Below, in pieces: positions 52,330 to 60,932 of a DNA stretch of 64,000 bases. The notes below the pieces were generated by a model that searched no databases, had not been told where the DNA came from, and saw only the letters and a program-made list of their open reading frames with translations. Origin of the DNA: Flaviflexus massiliensis (lineage in GTDB: Bacteria > Actinomycetota > Actinomycetes > Actinomycetales > Actinomycetaceae). Every line of letters begins with the position of its first letter. Positions within the stretch are counted from its first letter, which is position 1. The position numbers and the translations under genes were made by a program. The stretch is from positions 248,001-312,000 of the forward strand of contig NZ_LN831057.1 of the NCBI RefSeq assembly GCF_001375495.1, in the 5' to 3' direction.

Positions 52330-52398
52330 TCACGGCAAGGTGCCTGGATGCCTTGCCGAAGTGTACGTTGCGGCAAGACATCGACAACGTGACGGAAC

Positions 52399-53685
52399 CT
52401 AGAGCCGCGCAAGCACCTCAATGTCCTCCTCAAATTCCTTAGCGACTTCAGCCGACACAGTGGTTCTGGTTTGCGAGATCGCACTGAGATAGTCATCTGT
52501 GCTGAGGTTTGGGCTTTCCGATTTTGACACTGAGTTGGTAACTGCGCGTTCGAATGCGGCCTGGGATGCTCCTCTGGCCGCGAATTCGATATCGGCGGGG
52601 GAGAAGCCTTCAGTTGCTTGGACGAGCTGATCAAGATCGATCTGGGGGAGGATTTGCTCTGGAATGAAGCCCTGCCAAATGGCCTGCCGTGCCTCATCAT
52701 CCGGTAGCCCAATGGGGATGACGTAGTCGAATCTGCCGTGGCGAAGGAAAGCAGGATCGAGTGCTCGAATGAAGTTGGTGGCACAGACCAGGAGCCTGCC
52801 AGGCTTTTCCCGGAAGGCAGGAATAGTCTTGAGAAGTTCGTTCGTCACCGCCTGCATGGGAGACGGTGGTTCACCACCTCTCCTGACGGCGATCTCCTCT
52901 ACCTCATCAATGAAGACAACGACATTGTCGAGTTCCTCGATACGATCGAATGTTTCGCGTAGCTCGGCTGCGAGTCCCTTGGGTGAAGAAGCCAGGCGAG
53001 AGGGGAAGACTTCTACAAATGGCCATTCCAACCTCGAAGCAATCGCCTTGGCGAAGGTGGTCTTGCCGGTACCTGGAGGACCAAAGAGGACGATGGAGCG
53101 GGGAGGGACCACACCGTACCGGTCGGCTTCGGAAGGATTGGCGAGCGGAAGGACAAGACGGCGCTCGAGCATGTCCTTTTCCCTGGACATGCCGCCAATT
53201 GCATCCCACCGATCACGTGGCAGCATCCTGCCACCGAGTTCTTTCAGGGTGAGGATTTCTTCCTGACGGATGGGAATGATCCGCTCAAAGTATCTCAGGT
53301 GCCGCTGATCAGCAAAGCCCGCACGAGTCAGTGAGGTGATGGGTTCAATGCCATCGGGCACGAGAATAGACATGGAGTGAATGCCTTGGCTGGCCAGGCG
53401 CTGTTCGATGGCGGACAGCATCGCGCGGCTGATGCCTCGACGCCGCCATTTCTCATCCACCGTGTAGAACACGATCCATGCCTGGTCGTGTGCGGCCCTC
53501 GCGACTGTCACACCCACGATCTCGTTCCCGACTGTCGCAACAACGGCAGTGTCGGCTCGTGTGGAGGCAAGCACTTCGTTGAGCGCATAGACCGGGACGG
53601 TGACTTCTTCGACGTACTTCTCCCAGAGTCGAAAGAAACCATCAAGGTCGGTTTGCTGAAGGTCGCGGATCCGCCAGTGAGTCAT
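52399..53685 (-). CDS. GNAT acetyltransferase fused to an AAA+ ATPase
   Basis: 428 aa. Residues 1-140 are a GNAT domain (WIVFYTVDEKWRRRGISRAMLSAIEQRL, with the RRRGI acetyl-CoA loop). Residues about 155-428 are a classic AAA+ module: Walker A LFGPPGTGKTTFAKA (about 210-224), Walker B VVVFIDEVEEIA (about 260-271), sensor 1 CATNFIRALDP, arginine finger region FLRHGRFDYVIPIGLPD. Such fusions may acetylate proteins in an ATP-dependent remodelling cycle; that is inference. ATG 53685 with CAGGT upstream. Confidence 0.85.
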   Translation of the reverse strand: MTHWRIRDLQQTDLDGFFRLWEKYVEEVTVPVYALNEVLASTRADTAVVATVGNEIVGVTVARAAHDQAWIVFYTVDEKWRRRGISRAMLSAIEQRLASQGIHSMSILVPDGIEPITSLTRAGFADQRHLRYFERIIPIRQEEILTLKELGGRMLPRDRWDAIGGMSREKDMLERRLVLPLANPSEADRYGVVPPRSIVLFGPPGTGKTTFAKAIASRLEWPFVEVFPSRLASSPKGLAAELRETFDRIEELDNVVVFIDEVEEIAVRRGGEPPSPMQAVTNELLKTIPAFREKPGRLLVCATNFIRALDPAFLRHGRFDYVIPIGLPDDEARQAIWQGFIPEQILPQIDLDQLVQATEGFSPADIEFAARGASQAAFERAVTNSVSKSESPNLSTDDYLSAISQTRTTVSAEVAKEFEEDIEVLARL

Positions 53686-53913
53686 GTCTACCTGCTTCGG
53701 TGAAGGGACGTTGAACACACAGTACTGAACCGAAGCGATGAAACCGTTGAGGACAGTGCGTTGTCTTTACAGGTGGACGTGCAGGAACTGGGGAGCATTA
53801 GGTAACTTGTTCTCAGCGGGGGTAGCGGAATCAAAGTTTCAGTGAATGAGGCATCGGTGTTTGGCTCATGCAGGTATGCGAGAACTTTCGGTTATTAGGT
53901 GAGAGCAGAAGAG

Positions 53914-53947
53914 TGTGCGGTCCGAGCACGTTTGCTCGGACCGCACA
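53914..53947 (-). terminator. Terminator of bioY
   Basis: 15-bp perfect stem TGTGCGGTCCGAGCA (53914-53928)/complement 53933-53947, 4-nt loop, 38 bp past the bioY stop. Confidence 0.75.
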
Positions 53948-53984
53948 TCAGCGAAGAATGTTCTTTACCTAGTTGGCGGTAGTG

Positions 53985-54557
53985 CTACTTCCTGCCGATG
54001 AGGTGCCAGGTGGCAGGCAGTAGTGCCATGGCGACAACGCCTTTGATGGCGTCACCGATCAGGAACGGGACGACGCCCATGTTCAGTGCCGCGGTGAAGC
54101 TTGCTCCGGTGTAGCCCATGAGCCAAGGCAGGCCGATCGAGTAGGTGAGGAGCGAGCTGGCGATGACAAGGAGTGCCATCCGTCCAATACTGCGGTCAAA
54201 ACCGCGTTCGGCAAGGTAACCTGCCGCAACTGCTGCGAGGATGTAGCCGAGGATGTATCCGAAGGAAGCAAATGCCCATCCTGAGGTTTGCTCAGCGAAG
54301 ATCGGTGCCCCTGCCACGCCGGCCACTGCATAGAGCCCGAGTGACAGGAATGCGCGGGTTGTGCCGAGGCAGGCTCCCGTAAGGATCACGGCAAAGGTCG
54401 AAAGTGAGAGCGGTACCGGCGTGAACCCGAGAGGAATGGTGATCTGGGAGGAGATGGCAACAAAGAGTGTCCCTCCCAGGACAAGCAGAACGTCTCGGAC
54501 TCGTGAGGTAGGGATGCGGTCGGCAAGAACGCCGACGGTCACAGTAGGTGAGGACAC
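53985..54557 (-). CDS. bioY: Biotin transporter, substrate-binding subunit BioY
   Basis: 190 aa with six helices. BioY is the S-component of ECF-type biotin uptake. Signature ISSQITIPLGFTPVPLSLSTFAVILTGACLGTTRAFLSLGLYAVAGVAGAPIFAE (about residues 35-90). No bioM/bioN gene is adjacent, so it may use a shared ECF module or act alone. GTG 54557 is chosen: AAAGGA lies 6 nt upstream, and the family starts here. Two tandem palindromes upstream suggest biotin-responsive repression. Confidence 0.93.
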   Translation of the reverse strand: MSSPTVTVGVLADRIPTSRVRDVLLVLGGTLFVAISSQITIPLGFTPVPLSLSTFAVILTGACLGTTRAFLSLGLYAVAGVAGAPIFAEQTSGWAFASFGYILGYILAAVAAGYLAERGFDRSIGRMALLVIASSLLTYSIGLPWLMGYTGASFTAALNMGVVPFLIGDAIKGVVAMALLPATWHLIGRK

Positions 54558-54573
54558 ATGGTTCCTTTCGTAG

Positions 54574-54602
54574 TTACGAATCAGTAAGTTACCAAATAGT
54601 AA
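54574..54602. promoter_or_regulatory. Tandem operator TTAC-N6-GTAA upstream of bioY
   Basis: Two abutting palindromes TTACGAATCAGTAA (54574-54587) and TTACCAAATAGTAA (54589-54602), 15 bp apart centre to centre, 17 bp upstream of the bioY start. Identical arms with different centres argue for protein recognition; the spacing is about 1.5 helical turns. Confidence 0.65.
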
Positions 54603-54775
54603 GTATGGGCTATTGGTGACTGCAACGACATCTGACACTTGGACGCCAAGTGAGAGGGCAATCACGATTCTTTTCGGTTGTGACTTTGTCCGCTAAATGG
54701 CGTGACATCTTGATCGCTGTGTGGCGCCCTCAGAGTGTCCACTCGTGAGACGCGTCGCCGGTAGGGTGAACAGGT

Positions 54776-55783
54776 ATGAAACCCGCTTGTCTCACAAACG
54801 CATCAACGACAGACGGTGACACCGCTCTGGCAGGCCTTCTACTCAACTCCTTGCCGCTCAACCGCCCCGTCTATGCTGCCTGTCTCGCCACAGTCGGCCC
54901 GGCAGGCACTCGCATCGCCACGATCGGGTGCGACCTGCAGAAAACGTTCCACATCGGTTCAATCAGCAAAGCCCTCAACGGCTTGATCTACACCGACATG
55001 GTGCAGACCAGGCTGATCTCACCGCACGACCGGCTCGAAGAGCACCTCCCCCTGGCCGGAACAGCTGCCGGTGAAGCAACCTTGGAGTCCTGTCTGACCC
55101 ACACCTCAGGACTGCCTGCCACTGGTGGGGGAATCCGCTCAGCAGCCCGAGCGCTCGGCGCTGTACTGACAGGTGGTGATCCACAACCAGAGAACCTCGA
55201 CGATCTGATGAAACAACTTCGCCGATCACGTATCCGTCATCCGGGGCGCTTCAGCTATTCCAACCTCGCTGCCTCAGCATTGGGCCACGCGTTAGCGGCC
55301 GCCGACGGGGCGGACTATCCGACCCTGGTGCGAAACAGGCTGACGATACCGCTGGGATGCCCCCGGCTGCGCGCTCAGCAACCTGCACAGCGAAACCTCC
55401 CGCATGACCTCAACGCTCTCACCGTGTGGGGCACTGACCAACTGCCCTGGACCGGGCAAGGCTATGGACCGGCCGGAGTGATCAGGGGAAGCGCCCATGA
55501 TTTCGCCACGGTCATGTCAACCCTTCTCGCCGATGACTGTGTCTACGAGGACGCTTTCCGAGTGCGCTTCACTGATGACACTGAATCTGTCGCGGCGGGG
55601 TGGTTTGTTGAAGACAAATCCGATCGAACCCTGGTGTGGCACAACGGTTACGCCTCCGGATTCGGCGCTCACATGGTGCTGGATCGCCAGCGCCGACGAG
55701 GGGCGTTCATCTCGGTGGTCAGCCCGTATCCCGACCCGGACATCGAGCCCGTCGCGATGACAATGCTGGATGCGGCGGTGTAA
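54776..55783 (+). CDS. Serine hydrolase (class C beta-lactamase/PBP-like fold)
   Basis: 335 aa. Catalytic SxxK in FHIGSISKALNG (about residues 59-70), Tyr motif FSYSNLAASALGHALA (about 159-174), and HxG-type motif WHNGYASGFG (about 285-294). No signal peptide is seen, so a cytoplasmic esterase or peptidase is more likely than a drug-resistance beta-lactamase. ATG 54776 follows TAGGGT by 8 nt, leaderless. It ends 46 bp before the Tni module and may mark the insertion boundary. Confidence 0.85.
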   Translation: MKPACLTNASTTDGDTALAGLLLNSLPLNRPVYAACLATVGPAGTRIATIGCDLQKTFHIGSISKALNGLIYTDMVQTRLISPHDRLEEHLPLAGTAAGEATLESCLTHTSGLPATGGGIRSAARALGAVLTGGDPQPENLDDLMKQLRRSRIRHPGRFSYSNLAASALGHALAAADGADYPTLVRNRLTIPLGCPRLRAQQPAQRNLPHDLNALTVWGTDQLPWTGQGYGPAGVIRGSAHDFATVMSTLLADDCVYEDAFRVRFTDDTESVAAGWFVEDKSDRTLVWHNGYASGFGAHMVLDRQRRRGAFISVVSPYPDPDIEPVAMTMLDAAV

Positions 55784-55828
55784 GCGACATCCTCTGTACG
55801 AGGCCACGACGACAGCAGGACGTTCTCG

Positions 55829-56644
55829 TCAGTGCCCGAGGACCAGGGTGCTGGCAGCAGCCTCAATGACATCGTCGGTGATGGTCTCCAACTCGTTGAT
55901 CTTCAACACCCGCTTGATCTGGGGGAACAATCGCTCCACTACGCGGAAGTTGCCGCGGGTCAGTCGCTCGATCGCGGCGATGGCCTGCGCATCCGTGAAA
56001 TCCTCCGGGTCCAGTTCTCTACCTAGGCGCTTGTAGTGCCGGTTCAGCACGAACAGCAGCTCGTCTTTGCCCAGGGCACGGTAGCGATGAGAGAAGCCCA
56101 ACCGGCTGAACAACTGGGGGTAGTGCCGGAAGCGCTGGTCAATGCCGGGCATGCCGATGAACATGATCGCCACACCGTCACGATCATGGATGTCGCGCAG
56201 CATCTCCAGGGCGGTGGGAGGCAGACGTTCTGCTTCATCAATGATAATCAGTTGGGTGAGCTTCTCACCACTGGATCTGCGCATGTGGAGCCTGTCTCGC
56301 TGCCCGGTGGCCATCAGATGCTCCATGATGCAGACATCGAGTTTGCCCCGGTAAAACTCGATATCCTTGATCAACGTCCGGTACTTCGGTTGGACCTCAG
56401 GGGTGTAGAACACCGTGCGGGCCCGGTGGGCTGCCGCGTAGATGGCCAGGTCTGATTCACTGCGCGGTCCCCATTCATCGATGAACGTGCCCAGGGTGTC
56501 CCAGTGGGCGTACCGTCTGGCGGACTGTGTTTTGCCGACTCCTGCCTCGCCGTGGCAGATGCCGATGGTGGTGTCTTTTCGGATGGCGTTGGCGAACTCG
56601 ACGAAGCGACGGTGCTCTTTGGTGACAATGAAATCGCGGCTCAT
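55829..56644 (-). CDS. tniB: Transposition ATPase TniB (MuB/IstB-like)
   Basis: 271 aa AAA+ protein. Walker A ICHGEAGVGKTQSARRYA (about residues 29-46), Walker B LTQLIIIDEAERLPP (about 129-143), then ALEMLRDIHDRDGVAIMFIGMPG with a sensor-like GMPG. Such ATPases choose target DNA for the partner DDE transposase. ATG 56644 overlaps the tniA stop by 4 bp (ATGA), so it is coupled to it. Confidence 0.85.
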   Translation of the reverse strand: MSRDFIVTKEHRRFVEFANAIRKDTTIGICHGEAGVGKTQSARRYAHWDTLGTFIDEWGPRSESDLAIYAAAHRARTVFYTPEVQPKYRTLIKDIEFYRGKLDVCIMEHLMATGQRDRLHMRRSSGEKLTQLIIIDEAERLPPTALEMLRDIHDRDGVAIMFIGMPGIDQRFRHYPQLFSRLGFSHRYRALGKDELLFVLNRHYKRLGRELDPEDFTDAQAIAAIERLTRGNFRVVERLFPQIKRVLKINELETITDDVIEAAASTLVLGH

Positions 56645-58071
56645 GGTGACAGGTCCTCTTCATAGGTCCGCAGGCGAGACGTACGACCACGCGGCCGTGG
56701 CGCTTCGGCGCTCACATCGGGGTTCACAGGGGAAAGGTCTGTTGGGTGTGACTCGTGAATGGGGATACGCTCGTTGATCCCGGCACGTAGTTGACGTCGT
56801 CGGCGTCGACGAGCGGCCTGGATATCTGCCAGGCTGTAGCGCTGGTTGGGGTGGTCTTCATCCACGGCGACACACAACAACGTGTCGTGGTCGTAGACCC
56901 GGATCTCGGAGAGATCCCTCGGGTCGTAGCGGATGGTGACGTCATGGCCGACAAAAGGTGCCAGGGTCGGACTGAGGTAGCGCTGTCCTTGGAAGTGGAT
57001 GCCGTCTCGCTGCACCCGGCGGTGGGTGGAGACCCGCAGCAGGAGCCCGTCGAGTTCTTCCAGGTTCTCTGGCATCCTGGGAATCCATCCCCGTCCGATC
57101 CACGCGGCCTTCGGGCTGGTGTTGATTGAAGAATGCGTGCGTTGGTTATAGCTGCTGATGAACTCGCCGACAGCGGTATCCAGGCTTGTCAGGTCCAGTA
57201 CGGGGTGTGGGTTTCGGACGCCAGGGGCGAGGTGGCCGGGCAGGGTGGTGAGCAGTTCGGTGTTGACGGTGCTGAAGAACCGCTCGATCTTGCCGCGCCC
57301 CTGCGGACGGGCAATAGTTGAATGGATGATCCGGATCTTTAGCGCTGTCGTGGTGTATGTGATGTGGCCACTGGTGAAGTCGGAGCCGTGATCGACATAG
57401 AGGACGTCGGGAATACCGCACATCGCCCAAGTGGGGTCTGTTTTCCGCCAGATAGCTTGGCGTAGTGCCAGGGCGGTGTTCATCGCTGAGGGCGCGGTGG
57501 TGGTGACCATGTAGCCGCACACTGCCCGGGAGTAGTCGTCGATGATGATGGTGAGCCAGGGGCGAGTCGGCGTGCCGTCCGGGTTCTGGATGAGAATGTC
57601 GAGTTGGGTGTGATCGGCCTGCCAGATGGCGTTGGGGCGTTCAGCCCGGTGCCGGTAGACGAGTTCGTGTCGATCCCGGTAGGACGCCGGGCCCTCCAAG
57701 GCGAGGGTGACCATCGCCGGGTCAAGCGCTTGGATGATGCCACGCACCGTGGCGTAGCTGGGTGGTTTCACCGATAGTTGCTGTGCTCGGGAGTTCACCA
57801 GGCGGTGCAGGGCGGCCATCGATGGCCGTGGCCTGGTGAGCCCGAGGTGTTCTATGTAGGCGACCAGTTCCGCGGATATGCGATGTGCCCCGGCATCGGA
57901 TCGTGTGGTGGTGCGCAGACCGTGGATTCCGTCGGCCCGGTAGCGGGCAGCCCACCGGGATAGAGTGCGGGTGCTGATGCCGGTGGACCGTGCCAGGTCG
58001 GTCAGGGTGATGCCGTCTTCGATGTGCAGGCGAAGGATCTCCCAGCGCTGCATCTCGTCCATCACCATCAC
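56641..58071 (-). CDS. tniA: DDE transposase TniA (Mu/Tn7-type rve core)
   Basis: 476 aa. N-terminal helix-turn-helix domains (about 1-110: LHIEDGITLTDLARSTGISTRTLSRWAARYR), rve catalytic core with Asp in IWQADHTQLDILI (about residue 152), Asp in PDVLYVDHGSDFTSGH (about 230) and Glu in QGRGKIERFFSTVNTELL (about 266), then a Mu-type C-terminal beta-barrel (QRYLSPTLAPFVGHDVTIRYDPRDLSEIRVYD). Full length and apparently intact. Upstream of tniB. Confidence 0.88.
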   Translation of the reverse strand: MMVMDEMQRWEILRLHIEDGITLTDLARSTGISTRTLSRWAARYRADGIHGLRTTTRSDAGAHRISAELVAYIEHLGLTRPRPSMAALHRLVNSRAQQLSVKPPSYATVRGIIQALDPAMVTLALEGPASYRDRHELVYRHRAERPNAIWQADHTQLDILIQNPDGTPTRPWLTIIIDDYSRAVCGYMVTTTAPSAMNTALALRQAIWRKTDPTWAMCGIPDVLYVDHGSDFTSGHITYTTTALKIRIIHSTIARPQGRGKIERFFSTVNTELLTTLPGHLAPGVRNPHPVLDLTSLDTAVGEFISSYNQRTHSSINTSPKAAWIGRGWIPRMPENLEELDGLLLRVSTHRRVQRDGIHFQGQRYLSPTLAPFVGHDVTIRYDPRDLSEIRVYDHDTLLCVAVDEDHPNQRYSLADIQAARRRRRRQLRAGINERIPIHESHPTDLSPVNPDVSAEAPRPRGRTSRLRTYEEDLSP

Positions 58072-58097
58072 CTCACGACCTGGTCATTGTGCCCGCA

Positions 58098-58700
58098 TCA
58101 GGCGGGCAGTGCTGACTGTCGTCGTTTAGCACCCTGCAGATGCCGGTACAGTGTTGCCCTCGACCAGCCGACCATGCTCGCGGCGTCTTCGGCACTACGG
58201 CCTTTGGCTCTCTCCTCGGCGACGATAGCGAGCTTGCGGTCGACCACCTCTGGATCCACAGGTGGTCGGCCGAAGCGGGTGCCCTGGGCTTTCGCTGCGG
58301 CGATGCCGGCGTTGACGCGTTCGGTGATCAGTTCTCGTTCGTACTCAGCCAGAGTCCCCAGCATCCCGAGCATCAGCCGACCCGAGGACGTCTCCGGGTC
58401 GATGCCGTCAGAGACCGACTTAATCTTCACCTCTCGTTCGCGCAGCAGGTTCACCGTGTTGAGTACGTCGAGCAGGGATCGGCCCAGCCGGTCGATGCGC
58501 CACACCACCACCGTGTCACCGGGTTGGGCATAGGCGAGAAGTTTCTTCATTCCGGGACGCTCGATCGCATTCTTCGCCCCGGAGGTGACATCGCTGAAGA
58601 CATCACGGTCCTGGACCCCGGCGGTGACCAAGGCGTCGTGTTGAAGTGTCGGATCCTGACCGACGGTGGATACCCGGGTGTAGCCCAACAGTCTCATACC
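58098..58700 (-). CDS. tniR: Serine recombinase/resolvase (TniR-like)
   Basis: 200 aa. Catalytic Ser in GYTRVSTVGQD (about residue 10), DVTSGAKNAIERPGMKKLLAYAQPGDTVVVWRIDRLGRSL (about 40-79) with the active-site arginines, EYERELITERVNAGIAAAKAQG linker helix, and a C-terminal helix-turn-helix SAEDAASMVGWSRATLYRHL. Resolves cointegrates made by replicative transposition. ATG 58700 is chosen for fit to the family; 58709 is possible. It precedes tniA by 26 bp. Confidence 0.88.
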   Translation of the reverse strand, partial: GMRLLGYTRVSTVGQDPTLQHDALVTAGVQDRDVFSDVTSGAKNAIERPGMKKLLAYAQPGDTVVVWRIDRLGRSLLDVLNTVNLLREREVKIKSVSDGIDPETSSGRLMLGMLGTLAEYERELITERVNAGIAAAKAQGTRFGRPPVDPEVVDRKLAIVAEERAKGRSAEDAASMVGWSRATLYRHLQGAKRRQSALPA

Positions 58701-58886
58701 CACCATCATGCCTCACTAAATCCCAGCATGGAAGAAGGCGGGACACTTTTCGGTGAGACAGGTTGGTAAGACATTTTTCGTGTTGGTTTCCGCAGGAGCC
58801 CCGGTTCTCGACATGCTCGCCGCAGGTGTCTTTTAAACCTTTAGTATTTCAAGACAAGAAAGAACGGGCAGTACAGTTTTGCATTA

Positions 58887-59786
58887 CTACTCATCACCTA
58901 GCCCGAGCCGAGGGAGAACATCAGACAGAACTGTTTCCACGGGCGTATGGACGTTGCTTGCCGCCGTGCCCCCATGGAGATGTAGGTACTCACTCACCAA
59001 TCTGACCCCGGCGGCGTATCCAGCACCAGTGGGCAGGCCGACCGGTTCCGCCCCGAATAGTTGGGCGGTCTTGTCGCCGAGTACCCATGCAGCAAAGTCC
59101 TGCATTCCGGTGACCTGTAGGCCACTGGCGACCTTGGCCAGAACACTGTCGTCATTGCGGGTCTGGTCATCGACGAAGTGGGTGTAACCGTGGCTGCCGT
59201 AGAGCTCGGTAGCAAAAACATCAGCTAGGCCCTCTGCAACGACATGTTCGCCCACTGTCACTGTGACCGGATCCCACACGACTCCGCCGGGCGAGTACCG
59301 AACATTGTGGTGCAGTTCATGGACAACGATGGCCTCCAGACGATTGAGGACGTCAATGGTGGGCCAGACCGATATGACGATATAGCCACTGATGCCGCCG
59401 AACGCGCTGAGCCCTTTGACTTCCTCCATGAAGTGCCTGTTGGTGGGATCGCCAAGCAGCAGCAGTACCTTCAGGTCTGGGATGTGTAGGTCTGGGTTCG
59501 CTGTCTTCAGCGTTTCGATTCCACGTTCCAGAGCGTGGTGCATGCGTTCCCATGCGTTAGCCCGGATCAGGGTGTCCAGGGATTCACGAAGCTCTTCTTC
59601 GGGGCCATTTTCCGGGAAGCCGAAGTTCTGCTTGTGGATGACGGCCAGGTCCATCTCGCCGGGAACGAAGTGATACATGCCGTTCATGGGCGACCACATC
59701 TTCCTAATGAGGTCACGACGATGCTCTGGGGCCACGTCGAACACTCGGGTCATAGCTGCAGCAGTATCGATGATGTCGATGTTCAT
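58887..59786 (-). CDS. DUF2268-type putative zinc-dependent protease
   Basis: 299 aa. Zinc motif AIVVHELHHNVRYSPGGVVWDP (HExxH, about residues 177-198), followed by VTVGEHVVAEGLADVFATELYG, whose Glu can be the third ligand; the DUF2268 family is described as predicted Zn-dependent proteases. No signal peptide. ATG 59786 follows TAGAAT by 8 nt, leaderless. It is divergent from the ANT(6)-like gene. Confidence 0.8.
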   Translation of the reverse strand: MNIDIIDTAAAMTRVFDVAPEHRRDLIRKMWSPMNGMYHFVPGEMDLAVIHKQNFGFPENGPEEELRESLDTLIRANAWERMHHALERGIETLKTANPDLHIPDLKVLLLLGDPTNRHFMEEVKGLSAFGGISGYIVISVWPTIDVLNRLEAIVVHELHHNVRYSPGGVVWDPVTVTVGEHVVAEGLADVFATELYGSHGYTHFVDDQTRNDDSVLAKVASGLQVTGMQDFAAWVLGDKTAQLFGAEPVGLPTGAGYAAGVRLVSEYLHLHGGTAASNVHTPVETVLSDVLPRLGLGDE

Positions 59787-59849
59787 GCTGGCTCATTCTA
59801 GACCCTGACGCAGCGTCAAGGTCAAGGGATGATCGGGTAAAACAGAATA

Positions 59850-60651
59850 ATGAACTATCAAGGGGTCCTCGCCGACGTCGTGTCCTGGGCCGAGCGAGAG
59901 TCCAACGTCCGAGCAGTCATCCTGACCGGTTCCGCCGCATCCAACGCCGAGCATCCGCTGTCCGATCGTGATCTTGAACTGCACGTCCAGCAAAGAGGGC
60001 CACTGGAAAACTCGGATGAGTGGTGGTCGAGCCTGGGCGATGTCCTTGCGGTCGAGCGACTAGAAAACGGCGAAGATCAACCAACCCGACTGAATCTACT
60101 ATGTCGGTGGCAAGTTGGACTTCACGCTGATTCGTATCGATGAGGAGCGCGGGGTGTACGACCGCCCGTTCACCGTCTTGCTGGATAAGGATGAGGTAGC
60201 TGGTGATTTCACGCTCTGCGCTCCTACGGTGGTAGGCCCCACTCAGGCAGTGTTCGACGAATCCGCCAATTGGGCGGGTGCTGCAGTGTTGATGACCGCC
60301 AAAGCAATCATGCGTGATGAGCCCTGGTCGGTGATGATGCGTGACGCTGATTTCAAAGTTGAACTGCTTCGCATGATCGAGTGGGATCATATCCTGCGAT
60401 ACGGATCTTCCCGTGACGTGAGATACCTGGGGACACAGATGAGATCGTGGATGGACATCGGTGTTCAACATGTCCTTGACACCTGCACTGTGACGTATGG
60501 AGCTGATAACCGAGATGCCCTCTCTGCAGGGATCGAATTCTTCAGCCGTCTTTCCCATCAGGTGGCGGGTGAAGGTGGACTCGCGCCGTTTCCTTTCGAA
60601 CGGATCGAGACCGAGGTCCTCCGCATCTTCAGTGCTTCATCATGGGCATGA
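59850..60651 (+). pseudogene. Aminoglycoside 6-adenylyltransferase-like gene, frameshifted
   Basis: First frame from ATG 59850: MNYQGVLADVVSWAERESNVRAVILTGSAASNAEHPLSDRDLELHV has the nucleotidyltransferase GS...DxD site. Near 60095 the frame changes to YYVGGKLDFTLIRIDEERGVYDRPFTVLLDKDE and runs to 60651, including a helical ANT(6)/AadK-like C-terminus (VMMRDADFKVELLRMIEWDHILRYGSSRDVRYLGTQM). The IDFTLI strand follows the catalytic site as in AadK, but a one-base shift separates the halves. Inactive as read; a sequencing error cannot be excluded. Confidence 0.75.
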
Positions 60652-60735
60652 CCAACCACTGTATGGGCCCCTCACATAGTCGAGATGAAAGTTCGGATGA
60701 CCAGGACAAGCAGGTCAGGCATCCGCGTGCTGTGA

Positions 60736-60741
60736 TATGAT
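60736..60741 (+). promoter_or_regulatory. -10 box TATGAT of the erm transcript
   Basis: TATGAT ends 7 nt before the leader-peptide ATG 60749. If used, the leader peptide is translated from the very 5' end of the mRNA. Confidence 0.6.
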
Positions 60742-60748
60742 TCGCGCC

Positions 60749-60826
60749 ATGGGCGTAATGAATGCAATTTTCACCACCTTCGGTCGGCTCCGGAGCTCCG
60801 GAGCCGCCGGTGGGTGTGTGCGCTAA
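60749..60826 (+). CDS. Erm leader peptide
   Basis: 25 codons, MGVMNAIFTTFGRLRSSG... ending at TAA 60824-60826; a second in-frame ATG at 60758 gives 22 codons. It contains an Arg-Leu-Arg motif, the type known to arrest macrolide-bound ribosomes in ErmDL-like leaders, placed 10-12 residues from the second Met. It overlaps the strong palindrome GCTCCGGAG/CTCCGGAGC. Position and motif make it a macrolide-sensing leader. Confidence 0.65.
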   Translation: MGVMNAIFTTFGRLRSSGAAGGCVR

Positions 60827-60932
60827 CGGAGGACGTTCCACGGAGGTAGAGACACCCACCGCTCAGCTTGTCCAGCCGGGCGGCCGTTTCGGCATGCCCG
60901 GAGCACGATATCTGCTGCGGAGTGTCTTTTCT
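60781..60932 (+). promoter_or_regulatory. Translational attenuator of erm
   Basis: Competing stems are visible: GGCTCCGGAG/CTCCGGAGCC (about 60787-60806), then GGTGGGTGT/ACACCCACC linking the leader end with 60852-60863, and GC-rich GCCGGGCGGCC downstream, near the erm ribosome site GGAG (60919-60922). Stalling in the leader would break the first stem and free the erm start. Confidence 0.55.

Larger units (their letters stand above)
55829..58790 (-). mobile_element. Tni-type (Tn5053/Tn402-like) transposition module
   Basis: tniR-tniA-tniB in one minus-strand operon. Upstream of tniR two imperfect direct repeats occur, GACACTTTTCGGTG (58742) and GACATTTTTCGTGT (58770), 28 bp apart, which may be transposase or resolvase binding sites at or near an end. 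The true ends and target duplications were not found, so the limits are those of the module only. Resistance genes follow at 59.8-61.7 kb and may be its cargo. Confidence 0.6.

Noticed and set aside
60762-60932. N-terminal extension of Erm by 57 residues
   Set aside because: The extension has no Erm similarity and overlaps the leader peptide and attenuator stems.
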